Shown: piece by piece, positions 17,829-27,078 of the stretch
How positions within the stretch are numbered: position 1 is the stretch's first letter
Layout: each line of letters starts with the position of its first letter
Source of the DNA: a virus
IMG/VR virus record: IMGVR_UViG_3300043410_000581
Coordinates: 1 to 55,633 of that record
Direction: 5' to 3' (one strand)
Length of the DNA stretch: 55,633 bases
Program-made: the position numbers and the translations under genes
Notes under the pieces: generated by a model
Databases searched by the model: none
Told to the model about the DNA's origin: nothing
The model's input: only the letters and a program-made list of their open reading frames with translations

Positions 17829-19250
17829 ATGCCAGAATCGTATCCTCAGTCAGGAGCAGCAAGCTTCCTGCCAATCACAATACCCTCACTAAGCGATACA
17901 GCTAACGTACAGGATGCATTCAAAAGCTTTTATTACAATGACTTTGATCCAACAGATATTAATAATACGACAGCAGATCTAAAATCTACAACAAATTCTG
18001 TAGCTTCATATTTAAGACAGCTTTTCGATGTAAAGGCTAACTATACAGACAAGCTTAGTGTTTTTGCATCTACATCATCTGCAGAATTTTATGGAGTACT
18101 TTCAGATAAGACTGGAACAGGTCTAGCAGTTTTTCAGACTAGCCCAACTCTGATTACTCCAACACTTGGTGTAGCATTAGCAACAAGCATTAATGGAACT
18201 GTAATTCCAACAAGTAAAACTCTAGTAACAACAGCAGACACTACGACAGTTACAAATACAATGCTTGCTGGATCTATTACAAATGAGAAACTTCTAAACT
18301 CAACCATTTCTGGTGTGGCTTTGGGAGCAACACTTAACGCTCTTTCTGCAGGTACAGGAATCACACTTTCTGGAGGGTACAATGGATCATCTGCAAAAAC
18401 TGTAGCAGTAGATAGTACAGTAATTAGAACAACTACTACAGCATCAAGCGGTCAGGTAATCACCTTTGACGGTGCAAACATTGTATGGAAGGCTGTAAGC
18501 GAACTTCCTGGAACAATTGAAAATGCAACCAATGCTGTTTATGCAACTAGTGCAGGTTCAGCAACAACTGCAACAACTGCAACTAATGCCATCAATACAG
18601 GAATTACAAATGATGCAGCTACATCTTCATCAGTTTATCCTACATGGGTTACAGCAAACACTGGAAACCTTCCAACAAAGACAACCTCAACAAAGCTTTC
18701 TTTCGTACCTTCAACAGGTATTCTAAGTGCTACTGGATTCAGTGGACTATTTGGTGGACTTACACTTACTGCAGTAACTACTGGATTCACGGCAGCTGGT
18801 GGAACATCAGCATCAAAGACCCTGACTGTATCTGAGTCTATTGTTCTTACATCTACAGACTCTGTAAACTCTAGAACACTTAACATTGGTCTTGGTGGAA
18901 CTCTTGGTTCCGCAGCGTTTACACCATCAACTGACTACATTGCATCATCTGTATCAAAGACAGGTACTGGAAACCTGGTATACGCTACTAGCCCTACACT
19001 TGTAACGCCAATCCTTGGAGTAGCGACTGCAACAAGCATCAACCAAACAGTTATTCCTACAAACAAAACTCTAGTAGCGACAGATACATCATCAACAATT
19101 GCAGCAAGCACAACTGGAAATGCTGCTTCAGCAACCGTGGCTACAAAGGGTGCAAGATCTGGAGCCTCGTCATACCAGCAAGTTTTTGTTTCTCAAGCAG
19201 ATCCAGCAACATATGCTACTCCTGCTGCTGGTGACATCTGGATGTGGTAG
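17829..19250 (+). CDS. Tail fibre protein with internal duplication, 473 aa
   Basis: N-terminal 80 residues (MPESYPQSGAASFLPITIPS...) look like a virion-attachment domain. A block KTGTG-AVFQTSPTLITPTLG-ATSINGTVIPTSKTLV at about residues 94-134 is repeated at about 377-417 (KTGTGNLVYATSPTLVTPIL). The middle is threonine/alanine/serine-rich and beta-fibrous. The end is AAGDIWMW, matching the C-terminus of the 625-aa fibre (AGDIWISW). Transcribed from its own extended -10, leaderless. Confidence 0.85.
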   Translation: MPESYPQSGAASFLPITIPSLSDTANVQDAFKSFYYNDFDPTDINNTTADLKSTTNSVASYLRQLFDVKANYTDKLSVFASTSSAEFYGVLSDKTGTGLAVFQTSPTLITPTLGVALATSINGTVIPTSKTLVTTADTTTVTNTMLAGSITNEKLLNSTISGVALGATLNALSAGTGITLSGGYNGSSAKTVAVDSTVIRTTTTASSGQVITFDGANIVWKAVSELPGTIENATNAVYATSAGSATTATTATNAINTGITNDAATSSSVYPTWVTANTGNLPTKTTSTKLSFVPSTGILSATGFSGLFGGLTLTAVTTGFTAAGGTSASKTLTVSESIVLTSTDSVNSRTLNIGLGGTLGSAAFTPSTDYIASSVSKTGTGNLVYATSPTLVTPILGVATATSINQTVIPTNKTLVATDTSSTIAASTTGNAASATVATKGARSGASSYQQVFVSQADPATYATPAAGDIWMW

Positions 19251-19253
19251 TAC

Positions 19254-20405
19254 ATGGTACAGTATAATGATGCTTTTAGCGGTAGAGCTAATATCAGCTT
19301 AAGGCTTACAGTAACAGAAACACCAAGCTCTAGTACAAATAGGTCCACAATTAGCTGGACACTACAGGCAGTTGAAACAGCAAGCCAGCCATCATATCTG
19401 TATGATCCAGTAGCAACAGCATCACTAACATTTACTTTTGATTCAACTGTATCTGGTCAATCACTTGTTTCTGGATACGACATGACCCCATCAATTCCAA
19501 ATTGGGAGTATGACTTTTCTGCTTCTGGAAATCAAACAAAAACATTGGGTACTGGCTCGTTTATAGTAAACCACAACACACTTGGTCAAGGAAAGATTAA
19601 GGTAACAGCGACTGCAAACGATCCTGCTGGAAACCTTGGATCCGCAACAATTACAACACAAACAATTACACTTACAGATTTTTCTATTCTTGCTGTGGCT
19701 GCTAATCCAAGTCTGGATAGGTCTGGAACAGACATTGTTGTATCAAGACCAACACCTACAACATCTACTGGTGGATCTCAGACATTCGTAACATGGCTAA
19801 GTAAGAACGGTGAGGCAGCTACAAATATTGGAACAACAACTCCAATAACAGTTACGTCATTATCTACTGACTATGCATCAGCATATGTTGTTTCATCATT
19901 TGATGGAAATACAGCTACATCATCAACTGTAAATATTTATGGTGTTCCATTTGCACCAACAGCACCAACAATATCAAATGTTGTTACAACAAGTCTCACC
20001 CTAACATGGACTGCACCTGGAAATAATGGTTCAGCAATTACTGGATATGTTATTGAAGCAAGCACAGATGATGGTGGTACATGGACAGCAATAGATACTA
20101 CAGGAACATCAACTACAAGAAATCTGACAAATCTAACAATTGCAGCAACATACACATTTAGAATTATAGCTGTAAATGGTATTGGTGCTTCAGCACCAAG
20201 TTCTGCATCAGTATCGCAGTTTATTTCTGCATATGGATATAGGTTTACATCTGGAACAACAAAGGTTGCTATAAAAACAGCAGCTAGATATACAGGTATT
20301 TCAACAGATGTCGTAACAGTTGAAGGAACAGACTACACAGGCTGGAAGCTAATGCCGAATGTTCTTAAGTATCAAAATGGTGCCTGGGTTCCGTTAGAGA
20401 CATAA
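19254..20405 (+). CDS. Minor tail protein with FN3 domain, 383 aa
   Basis: Residues 1-150 are beta-rich (NISLRLTVTETPSSSTNRST), resembling domains of actinophage and streptococcal-phage minor tail proteins. Residues about 225-320 form a fibronectin III domain (APTAPTISNVVTTSLTLTWT, GSAITGYVIEASTDDGGTWT). The last 60 residues (YGYRFTSGTTKVAIKTAARY) are a small C-terminal domain. Three bases separate it from the previous fibre gene. Probably part of the tail tip. Confidence 0.82.
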   Translation: MVQYNDAFSGRANISLRLTVTETPSSSTNRSTISWTLQAVETASQPSYLYDPVATASLTFTFDSTVSGQSLVSGYDMTPSIPNWEYDFSASGNQTKTLGTGSFIVNHNTLGQGKIKVTATANDPAGNLGSATITTQTITLTDFSILAVAANPSLDRSGTDIVVSRPTPTTSTGGSQTFVTWLSKNGEAATNIGTTTPITVTSLSTDYASAYVVSSFDGNTATSSTVNIYGVPFAPTAPTISNVVTTSLTLTWTAPGNNGSAITGYVIEASTDDGGTWTAIDTTGTSTTRNLTNLTIAATYTFRIIAVNGIGASAPSSASVSQFISAYGYRFTSGTTKVAIKTAARYTGISTDVVTVEGTDYTGWKLMPNVLKYQNGAWVPLET

Positions 20406-20407
20406 AA

Positions 20408-20437
20408 AATACCCCCAGATATTTCACTGGGGGTATT
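20408..20437. terminator. Bidirectional terminator between convergent genes
   Basis: 11-bp perfect stem AATACCCCCAG (20408-20418) with CTGGGGGTATT (20427-20437), loop of eight, flanked by A run on the left and T-rich sequence on the right. Serves both the fibre operon and the lysin gene. Confidence 0.85.
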
Positions 20438-20440
20438 CTG

Positions 20441-21067
20441 TTAGTTTGTTTCCACTATTCGTGTATATGATGCCCAAGCATTATTTTCATTAGCTACTTT
20501 ATCAACATCATCAATTACAGTATCTCTGTATGGGTTATATGCATGTAGCACTTTTCCATCTCCAATATAGATACCGATGTGAAACGAGTAATCTATGCTT
20601 CCATAGTGGAATGAAACCAGGTCTCCGATCTTTGGATGCTTAACCCTTTTACCAGATCTTGCTTCAACACTAGCTGAGTGGTATAGTTCAATACCTTGTT
20701 GTAAATAGAACCATCTAACTAGACCAGAGCAATCCCAGTAACCAGGAGTTTCTCCATATCCATATTGTGACCCTACATACTTCCTTAGCTTTTTGATTGC
20801 CTTATCCATAAGCAAGCTATTGTTGTCAAGCTTTTCTTGAAGAACTCTTTGCTTTTCAGCTTCAAGTTCTATCTTAGCTGCCTGTTCAGCAATAATACCT
20901 TCAGGCTCTTGCTTGGAAAGTAAAAGATCCATCAAAGAAACTTTGTCTGGACCTATGGTTTCATTATTTAGTTTTAGTGGTGTTGCACTAGCTGGAGAGC
21001 CAGAGCAAGTCGTAAGTGCAATTGTTAATATAAAAGCACCTACAGCAGCAAATTTTTTATTTTTCAT
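20441..21067 (-). CDS. NlpC/P60 cell-wall endopeptidase (endolysin candidate), 208 aa
   Basis: Residues 1-28 are a signal peptide (KNKK, hydrophobic core, cleavage likely after PASA; LTTC is a poor lipobox). Residues 58-95 form a helical/coiled linker. The NlpC/P60 domain spans about 91-205, with catalytic Cys113 in YWDCSGLVRWF, His163 in SFHIGIYIGDG and a third polar residue likely His175 (VLHAY). Such enzymes cut peptidoglycan stem peptides. It is the only minus-strand gene in the right arm and has its own promoter, structured leader and AAGGAGG ribosome site. A virion-tip hydrolase or a secreted factor are alternatives. Confidence 0.9.
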   Translation of the reverse strand: MKNKKFAAVGAFILTIALTTCSGSPASATPLKLNNETIGPDKVSLMDLLLSKQEPEGIIAEQAAKIELEAEKQRVLQEKLDNNSLLMDKAIKKLRKYVGSQYGYGETPGYWDCSGLVRWFYLQQGIELYHSASVEARSGKRVKHPKIGDLVSFHYGSIDYSFHIGIYIGDGKVLHAYNPYRDTVIDDVDKVANENNAWASYTRIVETN

Positions 21068-21095
21068 TGCTACCTCCTTATTTTTATGTTGTTAC

Positions 21096-21237
21096 GGTAT
21101 TTAAAAATACCCTGGCAGACAATATTCTTCAGGTAGTAGAATATCTCCTTGAGTATGCCAGTGATGTCACTTTGTTGTTACTCTGTTTGTCACTATGTTC
21201 CTCTTAGAACAAATGACTTCCTTTCGGAAGTCGTTCT
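21096..21237 (-). promoter_or_regulatory. Structured 5' leader of the lysin gene
   Basis: Three hairpins in the predicted 170-nt leader: a GACTTCC-GAAA-GGAAGTC GNRA hairpin extended by AGAAC/GTTCT (21206-21237), a nested hairpin with outer CTGGCA/TGCCAG (21112-21117, 21156-21161) and inner ATATTCT/AGAATAT, and GGTATTT-AA-AAATACC (21096-21111). They precede the ribosome site AAGGAGG. Such a leader could delay lysin translation or stabilise the mRNA. Confidence 0.6.
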
Positions 21238-21240
21238 ACA

Positions 21241-21246
21241 ATTATA
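21241..21246 (-). promoter_or_regulatory. Extended -10 of lysin gene
   Basis: TGCTATAAT on the minus strand (hexamer 21246-21241). An ATAGTC lies 12 bp upstream, faintly like the left-arm box. Confidence 0.55.
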
Positions 21247-21256
21247 GCACTAATTC

Positions 21257-21284
21257 TTGACTATTTGCAAGTATTTGCTATAAT
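21257..21284 (+). promoter_or_regulatory. Canonical promoter TTGACT-N16-TATAAT
   Basis: TTGACT (21257-21262), 16 bp, TATAAT (21279-21284) with TGC before it. Divergent from the lysin promoter. Serves the 74-aa gene, which has a GGAGG ribosome site. Confidence 0.8.
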
Positions 21285-21309
21285 GGTAATATAGATAAAT
21301 GGAGGACGC

Positions 21310-21534
21310 ATGTCAATCAACTTTGCAGAACTGCTAAATGCAGACCAAAAGCTAGCACTAATTGAGGGTAAGATCCAGCAATTAGCACTAGAAGGATACC
21401 AGCTACAGATTAACAAGATTGCTCTTGGCAATATAGATGGTGCACAAGAATCAATAGCAATGCTAGATGCCAATATTGCAACCATTGCAGCAGCAATCTC
21501 AGCATATCAAGAAGAACTAAATAATCTAAAATAA
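21310..21534 (+). CDS. Helical protein, 74 aa
   Basis: Begins MSINFAELLNADQKLALIEG; almost entirely helical with coiled-coil periodicity (IEGKIQQLALEGYQLQINKI, AMLDANIATIAAAISAYQEE). GGAGGA lies 6 bp upstream of the ATG. No membrane segment. Located between lysin and the giant tail protein; function unknown. Confidence 0.78.
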   Translation: MSINFAELLNADQKLALIEGKIQQLALEGYQLQINKIALGNIDGAQESIAMLDANIATIAAAISAYQEELNNLK

Positions 21535-21573
21535 AAATACTCTTGTGTGCTAAAATGGACTAGGTGATAATAA

Positions 21574-24500
21574 TTGTCTAGTCCATCAAACTTATATGCA
21601 GAAAAAATCTATGCAGAGCAGCCAATCGCACTCTGGGCATTAGATGACAGCTGTGCGTTTGCATCGTATATGCCAGACTCAAGCCTTCATCTAGAATCTT
21701 GGACAAGATCTGGAGGAACCAGCTTTGCTGCAATACCAGAAGATACAGATCCATACCCTAAAATTTCTGGTGCTAGCTACACAGAGCTTATTACCTCTGG
21801 CAACGTAACCCTGACATCTCCAACAACAATATCATCTTCAGTCAATTTTTCGGCTGGTATGTGGGTAAATCCACAGACAGCTATTACTAGTATAAAGTTT
21901 ACAGTTGGCTCACTATCAAAAGAATTTGTACTTACAGGAAGAGAAGATGAATGGATATATCTAAGCCACATCTTTGAAGTATCATCACCAGTAACAGGTC
22001 AAAATTTTGTAATTGACATTACTCACTCTGGAATAGCAGCAACAGTATATCTTAATGGATTTTCTATTGGAATAAACCAGCATCTATATGGTGCTAGTAC
22101 AGTTGGTGTACAGCTAGAGTCAGCCATTGGATCTTTGTACGGAGTAGAGGCATTTGAGTATGGTCTAGGGCAACACTCTGGATGGTACATAGGAAATAAC
22201 TCAACCAAGAAACTTTATGCAACACAATCATCTATGCCATTGGTATATGGGGCAAACCTATCAACTAAAATAATTAAAAACCCAGACGGTCCATCACTTG
22301 TTGTTCCAGGAATGGGATTCTTAAACCAATCAGCAAAAGCACAAACATTAGTCTTTGAAGCATGGATGAGAATAAGAACAGATGGTAGAGTGCAGACTAG
22401 CCCTTCAAGGATTATGGGACCAATCGCCTCAGCTGATGGACTGTATGTAGATGGGCAAAACTTAATTTTAAAAGTTGGAAAATCGTATGCATCACACTAT
22501 GTGGGCGAGTGGTTTAGACCAATGCTGGTAAATATAGAGTATACAGAAGACAATGTAAACTTGTTTATAAATGGTGAGCTTGTGGCTTTTATTGCAATTG
22601 ATGCAGTAGACCTATCTTCTATAGACGATGACTACATTGGCTTCTATGTAAACGGTAACATAGAATATATAGACATTGACTGTATAGCCGTATACCCATA
22701 TAGAATGACACCAGTTCTTGCAAAACGTAGATTTGGTTATGGTCAGGCTGTATCCCTGCCATCAGAAATTGAGACCGCATATTCTGGAAAGCAGATTCAG
22801 ATTGACTACACCTTCGCAGGGTATTCATCAGACTACTCATATCCAAAGATTGAGTCTTGGTCATCATCTACATCTGAGAACATGTCTATAGTAAAAAATA
22901 CAATGGGTTCTCCAAAGCACATAAAGCCAACCATAGTGCTATCTGACACGTTAATGAAGAGTCTTCAAGACACATCAAAGTGGGAGTCTGACCAGGCAAC
23001 AGCAAATGCAGTATCAGACACATATCCATTCATAAAGATGAACCCAACATCCGAATGGGACGGCATTAATGGATATATGTATCTAAGCTCAATGAGACAA
23101 GGAAATCTGCCAATCCCAGCATCATTCTTTGTCGTATGTGAAGCAAACTCATCATACTCTGATAAAGATCAGGTAGTCTTTAGGATTCAGGATAAAGAAA
23201 ATTTGGACAGTGTTTCAGCAGTTCTGTCTGGTACAACCCTAACATATGCATATAACGTTAGAGGGTCTCAAGGTATTTTTGCAACAAAGACAGTATCTTC
23301 TGGAGCCAAGTTTGTAGCTGGAATAGATTTTGTGTCAATTTTATCAAGTAATGACACACCAACATATGTAAAAAGATTCTTGTTATCAAGATCAAGGCTA
23401 TCTCTATTCTTTGGTGGCGATTATGCTGGATCAGATGCATCAATATCAACAACGTTTATGGGCAAGATATACAAAGCTAGCCTATGCTCTGGAATCAATT
23501 ATGTGAAACAGGAAATGTCATCATTATTTGTTTCTGGAATTGCCACGGTAACTAATGTTTCACAATTCATGGCATTAAAGTCAAGCTATGAATTTTCACT
23601 AGTAAAGCAATCATTCGCATCTGAAAATGTATACACTGCAGAAGTATCATCAATGTCATACTGGCAAGACTACATCCCATTATCAAAGTTTGCAAAGCAG
23701 ATTACCTTGGAGAACGGAACAGTTAGCTATGTAACGGATATGATTCAGATATCTCTAGACGTTGCACAATCATCAAAAATAACATCTGGTAAAATAGATT
23801 CATCAAGCATGAATGTAAAGACATATGTGTATTTCTTTAATTCACAAACTGCTAGACTGCTAGCGTCATTCTCTGAAAATGTTGGAATGTCAACAGTTCT
23901 TCTAAACTCAAATAAGGTAATAGATGCACGATCAAGTTGGATGAATAAAAGGTTTGAGGTTGTAGACGGAACGGTGATCCTTCCACCACAAACTGGTCAA
24001 TCAGACATCTACATGGCAACGGTAGTTGAAACATACACTAAGTCAGTAGATAGACTACCAGTTAAAATAAGATCTATTGAATATGCTGCACAAACATTCA
24101 ATAGAAAGACATCACCAAGCTTCAATAAGGTATATGCTAAAAAGATTGGGACAAGGTCTCAAACATCTGACATTTACATGTATGCAGAATCTGCTGGAAC
24201 CTATGACTATTCAGCATATAACCCAGTAGCAATATCTAAGACAATGTCTCCGTACCTATACCTGACTAATAAGACTGGCATCAAAGTTCTTGACTCATAC
24301 TCAACATCAAATGATCGTGGCATCTATATTCCAGTAAACCCAAATGCAGATAAGCAATATGTTGTCTCATTGCTTTCTATGTACCTATTGTTCAATGACC
24401 AGCAATTCTCTAGTGAGATGACAATAGCTGAAGTATACGATGTACGATATTCAAAACTTAGAATTGTAGCAAAAGCAACTAATGATTCAAAGGTTGCAAA

Positions 24501-25011
24501 GATTTCAGTACTTCAGTACGTATCAGGTTCTTGGGTAGAACTTTCAAATATTGAAATGTACGTAAATGGAGTCTACACCGCATCTCCAACAATATCTGCT
24601 GGGGAATGGGCAAACATTGGAATTCTATTTATATCTAATCCACTAGACTTCTCTAACAGCTCAGAGCATAAGATTGAAATTGTTGGAAGCATTTTGGTAA
24701 ACAACATATCGTACTACCAGCTAAGACCAGAAGAGCTTGCACAGCAGCTTCTTCCAAATGAGTGGAATGACTATGATACAGAATATCTTTGGAGTCAAAC
24801 AGATACAGAAAAGACATGGTCACAGATAGCAGCCTCTGAGGCGTTTACAAGACCAGAGCTTTCTCCACAAACTATTTCTAAGATTTACAGTGGAACAAAT
24901 AGAATTTTGGCAACATCAGACACAGATCTGTCTGGTATTTCGTTAACAGGATACAAGTATGATGTCATTAATGATATTGTTTGGCAGAATAGTATTAACA
25001 TAGTCACATAG
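21574..25011 (+). CDS. Large minor tail protein with LamG-like domains, 1145 aa
   Basis: Starts with TTG at 21574, preceded by AGGTGATAATAA. The first 100 residues (SNLYAEKIYAEQPIALWALD) and residues about 245-400 (LVFEAWMRIRTDGRVQTSPS, LFINGELVAFIAIDAVDLSS) show the alternating-strand pattern of concanavalin/LamG sandwiches used by actinophage minor tail proteins, including SIGSLYG-like and YIDIDCIAVYPYRMT motifs. The rest is long beta-rich sequence ending near TEYLWSQTDTEKTWSQIAAS. Probably a carbohydrate-binding tail-tip or fibre component. Lying upstream of the portal is unusual for such a gene. Confidence 0.8.
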   Translation: MSSPSNLYAEKIYAEQPIALWALDDSCAFASYMPDSSLHLESWTRSGGTSFAAIPEDTDPYPKISGASYTELITSGNVTLTSPTTISSSVNFSAGMWVNPQTAITSIKFTVGSLSKEFVLTGREDEWIYLSHIFEVSSPVTGQNFVIDITHSGIAATVYLNGFSIGINQHLYGASTVGVQLESAIGSLYGVEAFEYGLGQHSGWYIGNNSTKKLYATQSSMPLVYGANLSTKIIKNPDGPSLVVPGMGFLNQSAKAQTLVFEAWMRIRTDGRVQTSPSRIMGPIASADGLYVDGQNLILKVGKSYASHYVGEWFRPMLVNIEYTEDNVNLFINGELVAFIAIDAVDLSSIDDDYIGFYVNGNIEYIDIDCIAVYPYRMTPVLAKRRFGYGQAVSLPSEIETAYSGKQIQIDYTFAGYSSDYSYPKIESWSSSTSENMSIVKNTMGSPKHIKPTIVLSDTLMKSLQDTSKWESDQATANAVSDTYPFIKMNPTSEWDGINGYMYLSSMRQGNLPIPASFFVVCEANSSYSDKDQVVFRIQDKENLDSVSAVLSGTTLTYAYNVRGSQGIFATKTVSSGAKFVAGIDFVSILSSNDTPTYVKRFLLSRSRLSLFFGGDYAGSDASISTTFMGKIYKASLCSGINYVKQEMSSLFVSGIATVTNVSQFMALKSSYEFSLVKQSFASENVYTAEVSSMSYWQDYIPLSKFAKQITLENGTVSYVTDMIQISLDVAQSSKITSGKIDSSSMNVKTYVYFFNSQTARLLASFSENVGMSTVLLNSNKVIDARSSWMNKRFEVVDGTVILPPQTGQSDIYMATVVETYTKSVDRLPVKIRSIEYAAQTFNRKTSPSFNKVYAKKIGTRSQTSDIYMYAESAGTYDYSAYNPVAISKTMSPYLYLTNKTGIKVLDSYSTSNDRGIYIPVNPNADKQYVVSLLSMYLLFNDQQFSSEMTIAEVYDVRYSKLRIVAKATNDSKVAKISVLQYVSGSWVELSNIEMYVNGVYTASPTISAGEWANIGILFISNPLDFSNSSEHKIEIVGSILVNNISYYQLRPEELAQQLLPNEWNDYDTEYLWSQTDTEKTWSQIAASEAFTRPELSPQTISKIYSGTNRILATSDTDLSGISLTGYKYDVINDIVWQNSINIVT

Positions 25012-25016
25012 TATGG

Positions 25017-25022
25017 TATACT
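25017..25022 (+). promoter_or_regulatory. Extended -10 before the portal operon
   Basis: TGGTATACT with hexamer at 25017-25022; 7 bp to the ATG at 25030, so leaderless. A GTG at 25024 would start inside the promoter spacing. Confidence 0.65.
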
Positions 25023-25029
25023 AGTGGTT

Positions 25030-25401
25030 ATGGATAAAGTAATACAGGGACCACTTGGTAAGACTCGTGTGAGAGTTATAGAGGAGAAGTTCTCCGATGC
25101 AGGTATTTACGTATGGCAGCTGCCTTCAGGTAAGTACTTCACAGACGGCGAAGGTAGTGCATTGAGCATCGAATCAATGATTAACGATACCGCCAAGATT
25201 AAAGAATTGACAGAAGCAGCAGCATACTATGGTCAGCCAGAAGGTAAGCCAGTATTCTTCTCAAACATTCGTAAAATTTCAGATGAAGAATACACAGAGC
25301 AACAGGACAGAATGGCACAGGGATTCATCCCATCTGCAAATGACTTAGGTGCCCTGATCGCTGCAAAGAATACACATGACATGTATGGAAGTGAAGACTA
25401 A
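25030..25401 (+). CDS. Hypothetical protein upstream of portal, 123 aa
   Basis: Begins MDKVIQGPLGKTRVRVIEEK; N-terminal strands (GIYVWQLPSGKYFTDGEG), then helix (INDTAKIKELTEAAAYYG) and a C-terminal part with SDEEYTEQQDRMAQGFIPSA. Its TAA overlaps the portal ATG by one base. A GTG six bases upstream is less likely as start. Position suggests a head-assembly or packaging helper; no family recognised. Confidence 0.75.
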   Translation: MDKVIQGPLGKTRVRVIEEKFSDAGIYVWQLPSGKYFTDGEGSALSIESMINDTAKIKELTEAAAYYGQPEGKPVFFSNIRKISDEEYTEQQDRMAQGFIPSANDLGALIAAKNTHDMYGSED

Positions 25402-27014
25402 TGAGCGAAATTTCACGTATTCCAATTAAGGACGACTCTTTCCTAAAGGGAGAGATTTTTGACCCATCAGCAGAATTTAAAGCTATGGACCCATTCAATA
25501 AAGACTGGGCAGATGTTCGTAAGTATGCAGGTATTGAGCAAAACTTCAAGCGTCGTGCAGATAGACTAATTGAAAAGCAACAGGTTTCTGATGCGTACAT
25601 GGATTCAGCTCTAGCTATCCAGGGTGGTAGGGAAGATGCTAAGTCAAAAGCTATTAACCCAGGAATAGTCTACAGAAATGCTTACGGTCTATTTGACGTT
25701 ATCACACCACCATACAATCTAAACGAACTTGCAAACTACTATGACACATCATTTGCTAACCACGCTGCTATCGATGCAAAGGTTGAAAACACTGTTGGTC
25801 TAGGCTATGATTTTGCGGTATCTAAGAATACACTGATAAAGCTTGAAGATGTTAATGACAAAGATAAACTAAGCAAGGCTCGTAAAAAGATTGAACGCCT
25901 AAAGATCCAGCTTCGTGACTGGTTAGAAAGCCTCAATGATGACGAAAGTTTTACAAGCATTCTTGAGAAAGTAATGACAGATGTAAATGCAACTGGCAAT
26001 GGATACATTGAAATTGGTCGCACCATTAAGGGTGAGATTGGTTACGTTGGTCACATTCCATCTACTACAATGCGTGTACGTCGTCTACACGATGGCTTTG
26101 TTCAGATGATTGGTAACAAGGTTACATACTTCCGTAACTTTGGTGCTAATAACCCAAACCCAATTACTGGAGACAAGCGTCCAAACGAGATTATTCACAT
26201 CAAGGAATATTCTCCACTAAATACATTCTATGGTGTACCTGACGTTATCGCTGCTATGCCAGCACTAATCGGTGACTCACTTGCAGCACAGTATAATATC
26301 GACTACTTCCAAAATAAGGCTGTACCACGCTACATTGTGACACTTAAGGGAGCACAGCTGTCAGCAGAGGCAGAAGATAAGTTATTCCGCTTCTTGCAGA
26401 CAGGTCTAAAGGGGCAGAACCACCGTACCCTATACATCCCACTTCCTGGAGACTCAGACACAAATAAGGTTGAGTTCAGAATGGACCCAATCGAAAGCGG
26501 TGTACAGGAAGCATCATTTAACGATTACCGTGTACGTAACCGTGACGACATTCTTATTGCTCACCAGGTTCCTCTATCTAAGATTGGTGGTGGAGATGCA
26601 TCTGCTATTGCAGCAGCAATTGCTCAAGACCGTACATTCAAGGAGCAGGTAACTCGTCCAGAACAGACCAAACTTGAGAAGGTACTTAACAAGATCATTC
26701 GTGAAAAGACAGACATTCTTGAAATCAAGTTTAACGAACTTACCCTCACAGACGAAGTGTCACAGTCACAAATTGATGAACGATACATTCGCAATAAGGT
26801 TGTTACTCCTAATGAAATTCGTGAGAAGCTTGGTCTTCCACAGGTTGATGGTGGAGACGACATGGTAGAGCTTACAGCTCGCCAAGCAGCAGATGCTTCA
26901 GCTAATACACGACAAACAAGACAGCGAGATGCAGAACGCACAGCTAACCAGTCAGACGGAGAAGCAACTACTACTGGAAGAAACCCACAGGGAGAGGGAA
27001 GAGCTACACAATAA
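25401..27014 (+). CDS. Portal protein, 537 aa
   Basis: Matches phage portal proteins of the HK97/PBSX type: PYNLNELANYYDTSFANHAA (about 95-115), ATGNGYIEIGRTIKGEIGYV, the clip/stem region PNEIIHIKEYSPLNTFYGVP (about 255-275), then AAQYNIDYFQNKAVPRYIVT, and RNRDDILIAHQVPLSKIGGG near residue 380-395. The C-terminal 60 residues are polar and glutamine/arginine-rich (low complexity). Forms the dodecameric DNA gate at one capsid vertex. Joined by TAATG to the 123-aa gene. Length is usual for the family. Confidence 0.93.
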   Translation: MSEISRIPIKDDSFLKGEIFDPSAEFKAMDPFNKDWADVRKYAGIEQNFKRRADRLIEKQQVSDAYMDSALAIQGGREDAKSKAINPGIVYRNAYGLFDVITPPYNLNELANYYDTSFANHAAIDAKVENTVGLGYDFAVSKNTLIKLEDVNDKDKLSKARKKIERLKIQLRDWLESLNDDESFTSILEKVMTDVNATGNGYIEIGRTIKGEIGYVGHIPSTTMRVRRLHDGFVQMIGNKVTYFRNFGANNPNPITGDKRPNEIIHIKEYSPLNTFYGVPDVIAAMPALIGDSLAAQYNIDYFQNKAVPRYIVTLKGAQLSAEAEDKLFRFLQTGLKGQNHRTLYIPLPGDSDTNKVEFRMDPIESGVQEASFNDYRVRNRDDILIAHQVPLSKIGGGDASAIAAAIAQDRTFKEQVTRPEQTKLEKVLNKIIREKTDILEIKFNELTLTDEVSQSQIDERYIRNKVVTPNEIREKLGLPQVDGGDDMVELTARQAADASANTRQTRQRDAERTANQSDGEATTTGRNPQGEGRATQ

Positions 27015-27063
27015 CAAAAATTGTGATATAATAAAACGTAACAATTTTGTTATAAAAAGGCTC

Positions 27064-27069
27064 TATAAT
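27064..27069 (+). promoter_or_regulatory. -10 box before protease gene
   Basis: TATAAT 9 bp before the ATG at 27079; another TTGTGATATAAT occurs at 27021-27032. Either could start the capsid operon transcript. Confidence 0.5.
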
Positions 27070-27078
27070 ATTATTACC

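Noticed and set aside
25024-25029. GTG start six bases upstream for the gene before the portal
   Set aside because: It lies only one base after the -10 hexamer, upstream of the expected transcript start.
27021-27032. TTGTGATATAAT just after the portal stop as sole promoter of the protease gene
   Set aside because: A second TATAAT at 27064-27069 is better placed for the ATG at 27079, so I could not choose one; only the nearer site is listed.
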